Assembly (NCBI RefSeq): GCF_039503195.1
Contig: NZ_JBCJKP010000001.1
Location: 10,044,001 to 10,108,000, forward strand
DNA length: 64,000 bases
Direction of reading: 5' to 3'
Origin: Streptomyces mirabilis
Lineage (GTDB): Bacteria; Actinomycetota; Actinomycetes; Streptomycetales; Streptomycetaceae
Part shown: positions 23,423 through 31,832 of the stretch, one piece after another
Numbering within the stretch: position 1 is the first letter of the stretch
Layout: each line of letters opens with the position of its first letter
Notes under the pieces: generated by a model
What the model saw: only the letters and a program-made list of their open reading frames with translations
The model's database searches: none
Told to the model about the DNA's origin: nothing
Made by a program: the position numbers and the translations under genes

Positions 23423-25958
23423 AGGTGGCGGTCGCGGCGGTCTCCCGGTCCCCGCTGAAATACGCCGCCTCGGCCAGGACGGCGAACGACGGGTCGCCGG
23501 GCCTTCCTTGGGCGGCAACGACGCCCTCGTGCAGCACGACCACCTCGTGGCACACGGACATCGCCCGGCTGAGCAGTTGTTCCAGCAGTACGACCGTCAG
23601 TCCGTCGTGGGCCAGCCGGGCCAGCCGGTCGTAGACCTCGTCGACCAGCGCGGGAGCCAGACCGAGCGCCGGTTCGTCCACGATCAGGACGTCCGGCCTG
23701 ACGATCAGCGCGCGGGCGATGGCGAGCATCTGCTGCTCGCCTCCCGACAGCGCGGCGGCGGAGGTGGACATTCGGTCGCGCAGCCGGGGCGGCAGCCACT
23801 CGGTCGTCTCCTCGAGGCGCTCGCGCAGCGGTGTTCCGGTGATGCCGGCCGCGTACGCCGCGACCTCCAGGTTCTCCCGCAGCGAGAGCGTCTTGAACAG
23901 GGCCCGTCCCTCGGGCGCCAGACTGGTGCGGGCGGTCCCGCCCCCGCCGATGTCCGTCACCCTGCTGCCCCGCGCGGGGTGCAACGAGCCGTGCAGGACA
24001 CTGGCGAGCGTGCTCTTGCCCGCGCCGTTGGCGCCCGTGACGCCGAGCACGACCCCTTCCCGGACGTCCAGGTCGACATCCCGCAGCGCGACCACGCCGC
24101 CGTAGGTGTGACCGACCCCGCGGAGCCGGATCACCGACCGCTCGCCGACCCGCTCGGGCAGTTCCGCCTTGCCGCCGACCGTACCCAGGTACGACGAACG
24201 CACCTCGGGAACCTCCAGCACGGTGTCCGGTGTGCCCTCGCCGATCGTGCGGCCGAAGTCGAAGGCGAGCACCCGGTGGGCGACGGAGAAGAGGTCGTCC
24301 AGCACGTGGTCGATGACCACGACGGCGGTGCCACGGGCCTGCAGCCGCCTGATGTGGTCGGCCAGCAGCGCCCGTTCGCCTGCGTCCAGGCCTCCGAACG
24401 GCTCGTCCAGCACCAGCAGCCTCGGCTCCTCGGCCATCGCGCGGGCGAGGTCGAGGCGCTTTTGCAGACCGAACGGGAGCTCGGCCGGGCGGCGGTCCGC
24501 CACATCGGCGAGACCGACGGCGTCGAGCAGCCGCGCGACGGAGGCCCGGTGCCCGGCCGTGATCCGGCGCCGGGTGCACAACACGTTCTCGGCGACGGTG
24601 AGTTCGGAGAAGACCTCCGCGTGCTGGAACGTGCGGCCGATGCCGAGCCGACGCCGTGCGGTCGCCCTGGTCCTCAGCAGCGGCCTGCCCGCGAAGTCGG
24701 CGCTGCCGTGGACCCGGCCGTTGCCGGTGAGCCCGGACAGGACGTTCAACAGGGTCGTCTTGCCCGCCCCGTTGGGTCCGATGACGGCCAGGATCTCGCC
24801 CTGGCGTACCGACAACGAGGCGTCTTCCAGGGCCTTCAGTCCGCCGTACGCGACGGACAGATGCTCCAGCCGCAGCAGTGCCGGGGAGTCCGCGCCGGCG
24901 GCCCGCACCGGTGGCGGGGTGTCGACGGGAAGGTCGGCAGAGGAACTGCCGAGAGGAAGCGCCGCTGCCTGCCGCCGTTCCTCGCGCCGGGGCAGGGCAC
25001 GCCGGAGCAGGGCCCGCGCGGGCCGCGCCAGGAAGGGCACGGCCCCTCCGGGAAGGAAGAGGAGCACACCGATCAGCACGAGGCCCTGCACGACCGGCTG
25101 CGGCAGCCCGACGGCGGACGAGAGCGAGGGATTCCAGGTCAGGTAGGCACCACCGGCCACCGCACCGAGGACGGTCCCCACCCCGCCGAGGACGCAGGCC
25201 GCGACGAGCGCGATGCCGAAGCCGAGCGAGAACGGGTCGGGGCTGACGAAGCCGGTGATCAGACCGAGCAGCACGCCCGCGAAGCTGGTGCACGCGGCAC
25301 TCGCCGCGAAGGCCAGGGCCGACTGCGCCTCGGGCGCGATCCCGATCGTACGGGCCGCCAGCGGATGCGACTTGGCGGCGACCAGCCGCATCCGCAGTCC
25401 CGAGGCCGCCGCGGGCACGGCCAGCGCGAGCACCACGGCGGCAGCCCCCACCGCGAGGTACTGCGGTTCGGTGCCGCCGCCCGCGAGGGTGCCGAGGCCA
25501 AGGACGCTGCGCAGTTGCAGCACCGGCGCTCCCTGGTCACCGCCGGTCACGCTGCTCCAGCGGTTGATCAGTTCCAGTGACACCATCGTGAACGCGAGGG
25601 TCAGCAGGGCGATGTAGAGCGTCGAGAACCGGGCGCCCGCGTAGCCGAGGAAGGTGCCGAGGACGGCGCCGGTGGCGACCGCCCCGAGCATCACCGCCTC
25701 CAGCGGCCAGTCGTGACCGCTGCCGTAGGCGGCGAAGTAGGCGCCGATGGCGAAGAACGCCGGATGCCCCACCGACCAGATGCCCGACCAGCCGGCCAGC
25801 AGGCCGACCGACAGCACCACGATCGAGTAGACGGCCGCGAGCGCCACCGAATACATCTGGTACGCCGGGATCGCACCGGACGCCATGAAGGCCATGAGCA
25901 CCGCGCCGGCGGCCGGCCCGAGTGCCGCCTTCGCCAGGACGGAACGGTTGAAGACCAT
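23421..25958 (-). CDS. Fused ABC importer: LivM-type permease plus two ATPase domains
   Basis: The protein has 845 aa and starts at the ATG at 25958, with GAGGAG upstream. Residues 1-312 are a LivM-type permease (about eight helices, with GWSGIWSVGHPAFFAIGAYFAA). After a linker, residues about 362-590 form a LivG-type ATPase: Walker A GPNGAGKT (394-401), LPFGLQKRLDLARAM in place of LSGGQ, as is usual for LivG, and Walker B LLVLDEP. Residues about 605-845 form a LivF-type ATPase: Walker A GANGAGKS (642-649), LSGGEQQ and LIVDEP. All motifs are intact. Permease and both ATPases are normally separate genes (LivM-LivG fusions are known), so a three-part fusion is unusual. The stop lies in a 21-bp minisatellite. 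Confidence 0.9.
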   Translation of the reverse strand: MVFNRSVLAKAALGPAAGAVLMAFMASGAIPAYQMYSVALAAVYSIVVLSVGLLAGWSGIWSVGHPAFFAIGAYFAAYGSGHDWPLEAVMLGAVATGAVLGTFLGYAGARFSTLYIALLTLAFTMVSLELINRWSSVTGGDQGAPVLQLRSVLGLGTLAGGGTEPQYLAVGAAAVVLALAVPAAASGLRMRLVAAKSHPLAARTIGIAPEAQSALAFAASAACTSFAGVLLGLITGFVSPDPFSLGFGIALVAACVLGGVGTVLGAVAGGAYLTWNPSLSSAVGLPQPVVQGLVLIGVLLFLPGGAVPFLARPARALLRRALPRREERRQAAALPLGSSSADLPVDTPPPVRAAGADSPALLRLEHLSVAYGGLKALEDASLSVRQGEILAVIGPNGAGKTTLLNVLSGLTGNGRVHGSADFAGRPLLRTRATARRRLGIGRTFQHAEVFSELTVAENVLCTRRRITAGHRASVARLLDAVGLADVADRRPAELPFGLQKRLDLARAMAEEPRLLVLDEPFGGLDAGERALLADHIRRLQARGTAVVVIDHVLDDLFSVAHRVLAFDFGRTIGEGTPDTVLEVPEVRSSYLGTVGGKAELPERVGERSVIRLRGVGHTYGGVVALRDVDLDVREGVVLGVTGANGAGKSTLASVLHGSLHPARGSRVTDIGGGGTARTSLAPEGRALFKTLSLRENLEVAAYAAGITGTPLRERLEETTEWLPPRLRDRMSTSAAALSGGEQQMLAIARALIVRPDVLIVDEPALGLAPALVDEVYDRLARLAHDGLTVVLLEQLLSRAMSVCHEVVVLHEGVVAAQGRPGDPSFAVLAEAAYFSGDRETAATAT

Positions 25959-25988
25959 GGATGCGACTCCTCAGATCCTTCAGATCCC

Positions 25989-26858
25989 TCAGACCCGTTG
26001 GAAGGTGCGGGTGCCGAACATGCCCTGCGGTCGGACGAGCAGCACCAGAACAGTGAACGAGAACACGAACGTGTCCCGGAGACTGGCGGAGACGTAGTTC
26101 GCCGCCAGGTTGTCCAGCACGCCGACGGTCAGTCCGCCGATGACAGCCCCGTACATGCTCGTCAGGCCCCCCAGGAAGATCCCGGCGAAGGCGCGGAAGA
26201 GCGGCGCGCTGAGCATGGTGGGCACCAGTCCGGCCCGCGGCGCGTACAGACAGGCGCCGAGCGCGGCGAGGCCGAGGCCCAGGGCCCAGGCGATCCGCGC
26301 GAGGCGTTGTGCGCCCAGCCCGACGACCCGCGCGGTGTCCGCGCTCTCGGCCACGGCACGCATGGCCGAGCCGAGGGTGGTCCGTCCGAACAGATAGCCG
26401 ACCAGTGCCATCGCCACGGCGGCCACGGCGATCGTCAGCAGGCTCTGGGCCGGCAGTGCCGCACCCGACCAGCGCACCGTTCCCTCGACCAGGCTGGGGA
26501 AGGCCTTCGGCTGGTCTCCCCATATCGAACCGGCCGCGCTCTCGGCCACCAGTGAGACGCCCATCGTCAGGACGAGTGCCGAGAACAACTGCCCCTGGCC
26601 GAGCGGCCTGATCACCGTTTCGCGGACCAGCAGGCCCGCCACGACGGTGATCGTGATCGCCGCCAGCACGCCGAGCACCGTGGCCACACCGCGGTCCCGG
26701 AGCGAGACCGCCACGTACAGGCCCAGGGTCGCCAGGGAGGCCATCGCGAAGTTCACGACGTCGGTGGCCCGGTAGATGATGACCAGCCCGAGTCCGATGA
26801 GCCCGTACACGGCTCCGCCGGCCACACCGCTGACCAGGACAAGCAGGAACTGACTCAC
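25989..26858 (-). CDS. LivH-type ABC transporter permease
   Basis: The protein has 289 aa and starts at the GTG at 26858 with GGGAGGG close upstream. It has about eight membrane helices and the typical LivH start (FLLVLVSGVAGGAVYGLIGLGL, IYRATDVVNFAMA) and the AGIFLGGLTSMYGAVIGGL coupling loop. It pairs with the LivM half of the fused protein encoded 30 nt downstream. Together with the binding protein this makes a complete importer. Operator B lies 53 nt upstream of the start. Confidence 0.9.
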   Translation of the reverse strand: MSQFLLVLVSGVAGGAVYGLIGLGLVIIYRATDVVNFAMASLATLGLYVAVSLRDRGVATVLGVLAAITITVVAGLLVRETVIRPLGQGQLFSALVLTMGVSLVAESAAGSIWGDQPKAFPSLVEGTVRWSGAALPAQSLLTIAVAAVAMALVGYLFGRTTLGSAMRAVAESADTARVVGLGAQRLARIAWALGLGLAALGACLYAPRAGLVPTMLSAPLFRAFAGIFLGGLTSMYGAVIGGLTVGVLDNLAANYVSASLRDTFVFSFTVLVLLVRPQGMFGTRTFQRV

Positions 26859-26910
26859 AGTCCCTCCCTCTTCAGGAAGCGGGTTCGCGCCACGAACCGC
26901 TTAGGTAAAT

Positions 26911-26927
26911 TGAACTCAATTCGGTAA
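26911..26927 (+). promoter_or_regulatory. Regulon operator B
   Basis: TGAACTCAATTCGGTAA matches the consensus TGAACTCAGTTCAGTAA at 15 of 17 positions. It sits between the FAD oxidoreductase stop and the LivH start and should control the importer operon. Confidence 0.7.
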
Positions 26928-26928
26928 G

Positions 26929-28323
26929 CTAGACACGCGGATGGCGGTCGGGCAAGACCGCTGCACCGGATTTGTCGGAGTGCGTTTCACCGTCTGGGCC
27001 GAGCGCGGTCCGAGCGGCCGCGAGGCCGAACACCAACGCCGGGGCGAGGCCACCGGCGTAGGCGCGCCGGTACAGTCCGCCCGCGTCCGCCCCGGCCACC
27101 AGCAGGCCCGGGACCGTCCGTCGCCCGTTCGCGGACAGGGCGTGCGCCTCGGCGTCGATCAGCAGACCGCCGAAGGCGAACGTGATCGCGGGGGCGGCCT
27201 CGATCACGTAGAAGGGTGGCTCGTCGAGCGGCTGCCGGTCGAGCAGTCGTCCGGGGACCGTCTCGCCGCCCCCGCGCACGACGGAGTTGAACTCCTCGAC
27301 GCGGTCCCGGATCCTGGCGCCCGGATACCCCCATTCCTCGGGCATCCAGGCGAACTCCTCCAGGCTCTCCGCTACCGCGCTCCGGGCACCGGCGCGGTGG
27401 CACAACTGGAACTTGTCCACGCCTGGGATCCCCTCCACGTACGAGGCGGAGATCCACTCCCTGTGGACCCGCGCGTCGGCGACCAACAGCCCCCGGGCCC
27501 CCGGTCGTTCCAGGAGCGCCATGGCGGTCAGGTGGTCCCCGACGGTCTCGTCGACGAATCGCTCGCCCGTGAGGTCGAAGAGCAGGGCGTGCTCGCTGAA
27601 GTAGAGGGCGAGGTCGACGAAGCGCGCCGGGTCGGACAGGGATACGCCCGCCGGCATCAGGTGTCCGTAGAACCCCGCGTCCTTCTTGCCGAACGCCGCC
27701 CCCGCGGCGAGGCCGAGCGCGAGCCCGCCGCCCCGGCTGTGCGGGTTGGCGCGCAGTTCGATGCCGCGGGCCTGGTCGTGGATGTGTTCGGCGCGCAGCG
27801 CCGGGTCACCCTGGAAGCCGCCGGTCGCGAGCAGGGTCCAGGCGGCGTCGATCCTGCGCACGGATCCGTCCGGCAGCACGCACTCCGCACCCTTGACCAC
27901 GCCGTCCTCCGTCACCAGCGTGCGGGTTTCGGTGCCTGTCAGTACTTCCCCGCCCCGGTCGCGGACCAGCCGCTCGCAGGTGTCGAGATAGTGGTTGGTG
28001 TCGATCTGGTGTCCCCGGCCGAAGCCGAGTACGGGGACGGGCGGGCGGCACTCCACACCGAGCGAGCCGATCCAGGCCACCCCCTCGGCGAGCCCCTCCA
28101 ACAGCGCCCGCGCGAGCTCCGGATCGCCGTCCGGGTCGACCCGGCGCAACTCGTCGAGGGTGGGGGCCGTCCAGACGAAACCGGCGAGGCGCGCCGAGCC
28201 TCCGGGGCGCTCCGCCCGATCCACCAGGACGACGGAGCCGCCCTCGTGCGCCACCTTGGCGGCGGCCGAGAGGCCGGCCATCCCGCCACCGATCACCAGC
28301 AGATCCACTTTTCGAGCGTGCAC
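26929..28323 (-). CDS. FAD-dependent oxidoreductase, fumarate reductase/ketosteroid dehydrogenase type
   Basis: The protein has 464 aa, from the GTG at 28323. It has the dinucleotide motif LLVIGGGMAGLSAAAKVAHEGG (residues 8-29) and the FAD_binding_2 elements ERPGGSARLAGF, NPHSRGGGLALGLAAGAAFG and, at the C-terminus, AFGGLLIDAEAHAL and GLYRRAYAGGLAPALVFGLAAAR. This family includes 3-ketosteroid dehydrogenases, fumarate reductases and tricarballylate dehydrogenase. It probably introduces a C=C bond next to a carbonyl in the imported compound. Operator C is 48 nt upstream. Confidence 0.85.
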   Translation of the reverse strand: MHARKVDLLVIGGGMAGLSAAAKVAHEGGSVVLVDRAERPGGSARLAGFVWTAPTLDELRRVDPDGDPELARALLEGLAEGVAWIGSLGVECRPPVPVLGFGRGHQIDTNHYLDTCERLVRDRGGEVLTGTETRTLVTEDGVVKGAECVLPDGSVRRIDAAWTLLATGGFQGDPALRAEHIHDQARGIELRANPHSRGGGLALGLAAGAAFGKKDAGFYGHLMPAGVSLSDPARFVDLALYFSEHALLFDLTGERFVDETVGDHLTAMALLERPGARGLLVADARVHREWISASYVEGIPGVDKFQLCHRAGARSAVAESLEEFAWMPEEWGYPGARIRDRVEEFNSVVRGGGETVPGRLLDRQPLDEPPFYVIEAAPAITFAFGGLLIDAEAHALSANGRRTVPGLLVAGADAGGLYRRAYAGGLAPALVFGLAAARTALGPDGETHSDKSGAAVLPDRHPRV

Positions 28324-28370
28324 AGCGGCCCACCGCCTTGTCGCGTCGTTGCGTGGAACCAGACCCTAAT

Positions 28371-28387
28371 TGAACTCACTTCTGTAG
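28371..28387 (+). promoter_or_regulatory. Regulon operator C
   Basis: TGAACTCACTTCTGTAG matches the consensus at 14 of 17 positions and lies upstream of the FAD oxidoreductase gene. Confidence 0.65.
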
Positions 28388-28504
28388 TCGAGGGTCCGGA
28401 CGGCAGATGATTGCGGCCGTGCTCGGCCGAGGGTGGGGGTGATGGCGGGGGCGAGGCTGAGGGTGAGGGGTGATGGCGGGGTCGAGGGCTGTCCGGCGTC
28501 GGGC

Positions 28505-29572
28505 TCAGTCGGGTACCAGCACCGCGCGCCCGCGCAGGTCGCCGGAGCGGAGTCTGTCGATCGCCTCCAGCGCTCCCGACAGCGGGAATTGCTCTGTCTC
28601 CACCGTCAAAACCCCCTCGCGCGCCAGGTCCACGACCTCCTCCAGTTCCGGCCGCGTCCCCCAGAAGGGCAGCGAGATCCGCAGCCCCGGAGGGAGCGCG
28701 CCGGACTTGCGGACGGTCAGCTCCCCGCCGCCGCTCCCCACGACGGCCAACTCTCCTCCCGCGCGCAGGACGCCGGTCGCGAGCTCCAGGCTGGACCGGC
28801 TGCCGACGAAGTCCAGCACGGCGTCCGCCCCGGTGCCGCCGACGTGCCGGCGCAGGACCTCCGCCGTGCGTGGCCCCAGGAGCGTGCCGAAGTGCGCACC
28901 GCACGTGGCGGCCAGGGCGAGTGCCTCTTCTCGTACGTCCACGGCCAGGACGTACGCGGACGTGGTGGCGCGCAGGATCCGTACCGCCAGGTGCCCCAGC
29001 CCGCCGACCCCGAGGACGACCGCGCTCGCTCCCTCCCCGAGCGCCGGACGGACGCCGGCCACGGCGTGGTACGAGGTGAGTCCGGCGTCGGACAGAGGCG
29101 CGGCCTGCACGGGGTCCAGGTCGCCCACCGGAACCAGCAGCCGCCCGGACGGTACGAGCAGGTGGTCGGCCATTCCGCCGTCGCGCCCGAGCCCCGCCCC
29201 CGTACCGGCGCGGGCCGCGTCCAGGGCGGGGCGCGCGTCGCAGTGGTTCTCCGCCCCGGCCGAGCAGCGGACGCAACGCCCGCAACCCCAGGGGCCGTAG
29301 ACGACCACGCGCTCGCCGATCGCGGGGCCGAAGGCCTCGGGACCGTGTGCGGCCACGCGGCCCGCGACCTCGTGCCCGAGGGTGAACGGCGTCCGGTACG
29401 GCAGGGTGCCCGGTGTCGCGTCCAGGACATGGAGGTCGGAGCGGCACAGCCCGGCCGCCTCGACCCGCACCAGGACCTCCTCGCCGCGGGGTACCGGTCG
29501 TGCCACCTCGGTGAGCACCGGTGGGCCGCCCCATCGCGTCAGTCGGATCGCTCTCGTCTCGCCTGTTGACAT
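28505..29572 (-). CDS. Zinc-dependent alcohol dehydrogenase
   Basis: The protein has 355 aa, from the ATG at 29572. This is a medium-chain dehydrogenase/reductase with catalytic zinc ligands in GLCRSDLH and TLGHEVAG, the structural zinc lobe CGRCVRCSAGAENHC, and the NAD-binding motif GVGGLGHLAV. It probably oxidises a hydroxyl intermediate of the pathway. No Shine-Dalgarno is evident, so the transcript may be leaderless from the promoter covered by operator D, 21 nt upstream. It is divergent from the SDR at 29669. Confidence 0.88.
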   Translation of the reverse strand: MSTGETRAIRLTRWGGPPVLTEVARPVPRGEEVLVRVEAAGLCRSDLHVLDATPGTLPYRTPFTLGHEVAGRVAAHGPEAFGPAIGERVVVYGPWGCGRCVRCSAGAENHCDARPALDAARAGTGAGLGRDGGMADHLLVPSGRLLVPVGDLDPVQAAPLSDAGLTSYHAVAGVRPALGEGASAVVLGVGGLGHLAVRILRATTSAYVLAVDVREEALALAATCGAHFGTLLGPRTAEVLRRHVGGTGADAVLDFVGSRSSLELATGVLRAGGELAVVGSGGGELTVRKSGALPPGLRISLPFWGTRPELEEVVDLAREGVLTVETEQFPLSGALEAIDRLRSGDLRGRAVLVPD

Positions 29573-29592
29573 ACGCGAGAGGCTAGCAAAAA

Positions 29593-29609
29593 TGAAGTCA
29601 GTTCAGTAA
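29593..29609. promoter_or_regulatory. Regulon operator D, between divergent dehydrogenase genes
   Basis: TGAAGTCAGTTCAGTAA matches the consensus at 16 of 17 positions. Its place between the alcohol dehydrogenase (minus) and SDR operon (plus) allows control of both. Confidence 0.75.
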
Positions 29610-29668
29610 CTGGTCCCGTGGCCGAGTGTGACAACCGGGCACGGCAACCGAGTGGGGCGGTGGATCTC

Positions 29669-30469
29669 ATGGACGGCGAGGGCCCGGCACACGAAGACTT
29701 CACGGGCAGGATCGCGCTGGTGACCGGCGCGGGCTCCGGTATCGGCGCCGCGGTCGCCCGGCGGCTCGCCGCGCAGGGCTCCGTGGTCCTGGTGGCGGAC
29801 ATCGACGCCGCCGCGGCCCGGGCGGTCACCAAGGAGCTGCCCGGAGCGCGGCCGGTGACCGTGGACGTGGGGGACGGCGGGCAGGTCGACCGGGTCTTCG
29901 ACGAGGCCGTGCGCGAGTACGGACGCCTGGACGTCGTGGTGCACGCCGCCGGAGTCGACGACCCCGGGGCGAAGCAGTGGATCGCCGAAGCCCTGCTGAC
30001 CGACCGGCCGCCCGAGGTGACCACACGGCTCGGCGAGGCCGCGTGGCGGCGCGTCATGCGGGTCAATCTCGACGGCACCTTCCATGTCCTGCGCGCCGCA
30101 CTGCGGACGATGGTGCCGAACCGTTCGGGTGCGGTCGTCACCGTCGGCTCCTCCTCGGCCTTCGACACCCAGGCCGGCTATCCGCACTACGCGGCGTCCA
30201 AGGCCGGAGCGCACGCGCTGAGTCAGTCCGTCGCCAAGGAGGCGATCGCGTTCGGAATCCGCGTCAACACGGTGGCACCCGGGCCGACCGAGACGGGGAT
30301 GGCCGCCCGGACGCCCGAGGCGCTGCGCCGGGGCTTCGCCGACCCGCGTGTACGCCCCTACGCGACACCCGAGGAGATCGCGGACGTCGCGCTGTTCCTG
30401 GCCGGCGACGCGGCGGCCAATCTCGTCGGCGCGGTGCTGCTCGCCAACGGCGGACGCTTCACCGTTTAG
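29669..30469 (+). CDS. Short-chain dehydrogenase/reductase (SDR)
   Basis: The protein has 266 aa. I prefer the ATG at 29669 (GGTGG 6 nt upstream) over the GTG at 29618. It has the cofactor motif VTGAGSGIGAAVARR, VVHAAGVDDPGA, the catalytic YPHYAASKAGA (Tyr-x3-Lys) and the usual NTVAPGPTETGM block. It is the first gene of a plus-strand operon with the acyl-CoA dehydrogenase starting 10 nt after its stop. It could act as a 3-hydroxyacyl-CoA or alcohol dehydrogenase. Confidence 0.88.
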   Translation: MDGEGPAHEDFTGRIALVTGAGSGIGAAVARRLAAQGSVVLVADIDAAAARAVTKELPGARPVTVDVGDGGQVDRVFDEAVREYGRLDVVVHAAGVDDPGAKQWIAEALLTDRPPEVTTRLGEAAWRRVMRVNLDGTFHVLRAALRTMVPNRSGAVVTVGSSSAFDTQAGYPHYAASKAGAHALSQSVAKEAIAFGIRVNTVAPGPTETGMAARTPEALRRGFADPRVRPYATPEEIADVALFLAGDAAANLVGAVLLANGGRFTV

Positions 30470-30479
30470 GGAGGCTCGT

Positions 30480-31736
30480 ATGTTCCGGCTCGACACCGAT
30501 CCGACGCTGCTGCTGGAGAGTGAGGAGCGGCGCCAACTCCGCGAGGTGCTGCGAGAACTGCTGAAGGAGACCTGTGGACCCGAAGAGGTCCGCAAGCAGG
30601 CGGCGGGGCCCCGCGGTCACGACCGACTGCTGTGGCAACGACTCGCGGGCGAGATCGGGGTGCAGGCGCTCGCCGTCCCCGAGGAGTTCGGTGGCGCCGG
30701 TTACACCTTCGCCGAACTCGCCGTGGCTCTGGAGGAGACCGGGCGCGTGCTGTGCCCGGCGCCGCTGCTGCCGACCGTCGTACTGGCCGGGCACACGCTC
30801 CTGCGAAGCGGTGACCGGCAGGCCTGTCAGCGCTGGCTGCCGGGTATCGCGGACGGCTCGCTCACCGCGACGGTGGCCGGATTCCCGCAGGCGGCGCACG
30901 TGACCGCCGAGCGGGGCGCCGGTGGCTGGGTGCTGCGCGGCGAGGCCGACTTCGTACTCGACGGGGAGGGGGCCGATCTGATCCTGGTCGCGGCCGAAGC
31001 GCCGGACGGTACGCGGCTGTTCGCCTGCGAACCGGACCACGGTACCGGGACTGGAATCGGGGCTGGGACTAGGACCGGGGCTGCTAGGACTGGAACCAGG
31101 ACCGGGACCGGGCCGGGTGTCGGCTCCGGGACCTGTGAGCGTGTGGCCCGGCGCGTCCTCGATCCCACGCGCCGACAGGCGCTCGTACGGTTCCGGGGCA
31201 CGCCCGCCGAGCCGGTCGGTGAGGCCGGACAGGCCGCCGCGATCGTGGCGGCGGTCCTGGACGCGGGGCGGGTGGCGCTGGCCGCCGAGCATGTGGGCGG
31301 ATCGGCGCACGCGCTGGACGCCGTCCTCGAGTACGTCAGGCATCGAACCCAGTTCGGGCGGCCCATCGGGTCCTTTCAGGTGGTCAAGCACCGGCTCGCC
31401 GACCTCCTGGTCGACCTCGAAGGAGCGCGGTCCGCCTCGGCGTACGCGACGGCCTGCCTCGCGGGCTGGCGTGCGGAGTTGCCGGTGGCGGCGAGTTCGG
31501 CGGCCGTGGCCTGCTCCGGCGCCTATCGGCTGGCGACGGCGGAATACGTGCAGCTCCACGGAGGGATCGGCTTCACGTGGGAGCACCCCGCCCATCTCTA
31601 TGTGCGCCGGGCCCGCGCCGACGAGGCGCTGTTCGGCACCGCCGACGACCATCGTCTGCGGCTGGCCGGGTTGCTGGGCCTCACCGGCCGTACGAACCCA
31701 GCGAGCCGTACGGACTGTGCGAGCCGTACGGACTGA
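30480..31736 (+). CDS. Acyl-CoA dehydrogenase with a Gly/Thr-rich insert
   Basis: The protein has 418 aa, from the ATG at 30480 (GGGAGG upstream). The fold is clear from EEFGGAGYTFAELAVALEE, the C-terminal helices YVRHRTQFGRPIGSFQVVKH and QLHGGIGFTWEHPAHLY. The usual catalytic glutamate segment is weak, as in the partner subunits of heteromeric FadE enzymes. The enzyme encoded at 34145 (which ends in GGSDEIQRN) is a possible partner. Residues 188-218 are a Gly/Thr/Ala dipeptide-like repeat (GTGTGIGAGTRTG...) that has no place in the fold. The C-terminus has a second short repeat (ASRTDCASRTD). Confidence 0.85.
   Translation: MFRLDTDPTLLLESEERRQLREVLRELLKETCGPEEVRKQAAGPRGHDRLLWQRLAGEIGVQALAVPEEFGGAGYTFAELAVALEETGRVLCPAPLLPTVVLAGHTLLRSGDRQACQRWLPGIADGSLTATVAGFPQAAHVTAERGAGGWVLRGEADFVLDGEGADLILVAAEAPDGTRLFACEPDHGTGTGIGAGTRTGAARTGTRTGTGPGVGSGTCERVARRVLDPTRRQALVRFRGTPAEPVGEAGQAAAIVAAVLDAGRVALAAEHVGGSAHALDAVLEYVRHRTQFGRPIGSFQVVKHRLADLLVDLEGARSASAYATACLAGWRAELPVAASSAAVACSGAYRLATAEYVQLHGGIGFTWEHPAHLYVRRARADEALFGTADDHRLRLAGLLGLTGRTNPASRTDCASRTD
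31041..31133 (+). repeat. GGGACY-type simple repeat inside the acyl-CoA dehydrogenase gene
   Basis: About 93 nt are made of variants of GGGAC[C/T]GG. The repeat stays in frame and encodes 31 residues of alternating Gly with Thr, Ala or Arg. It sits in the loop region between the central beta domain and the C-terminal helical domain. Confidence 0.75.
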
Positions 31737-31771
31737 GCGCCGGACCGTTTCGGGAATCGCTTCCCCGTCCA

Positions 31772-31800
31772 TTGACAGGGGCATCCATCGCCCACAGAAT
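31772..31800 (+). promoter_or_regulatory. Promoter of the enoyl-CoA hydratase operon
   Basis: TTGACA (31772-31777), a 17-nt spacer and CAGAAT (31795-31800) make a good vegetative promoter. Operator E begins 6 nt after the -10 box, so it covers the transcription start, an ideal position for repression. Confidence 0.65.
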
Positions 31801-31805
31801 CAATA

Positions 31806-31822
31806 TGAATTCAGTTCAGTTT
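31806..31822 (+). promoter_or_regulatory. Regulon operator E
   Basis: TGAATTCAGTTCAGTTT matches the consensus at 14 of 17 positions. It lies directly between the promoter and the GGAGGAG ribosome-binding site of the enoyl-CoA hydratase gene. Confidence 0.75.
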
Positions 31823-31832
31823 GGAGGAGCTC

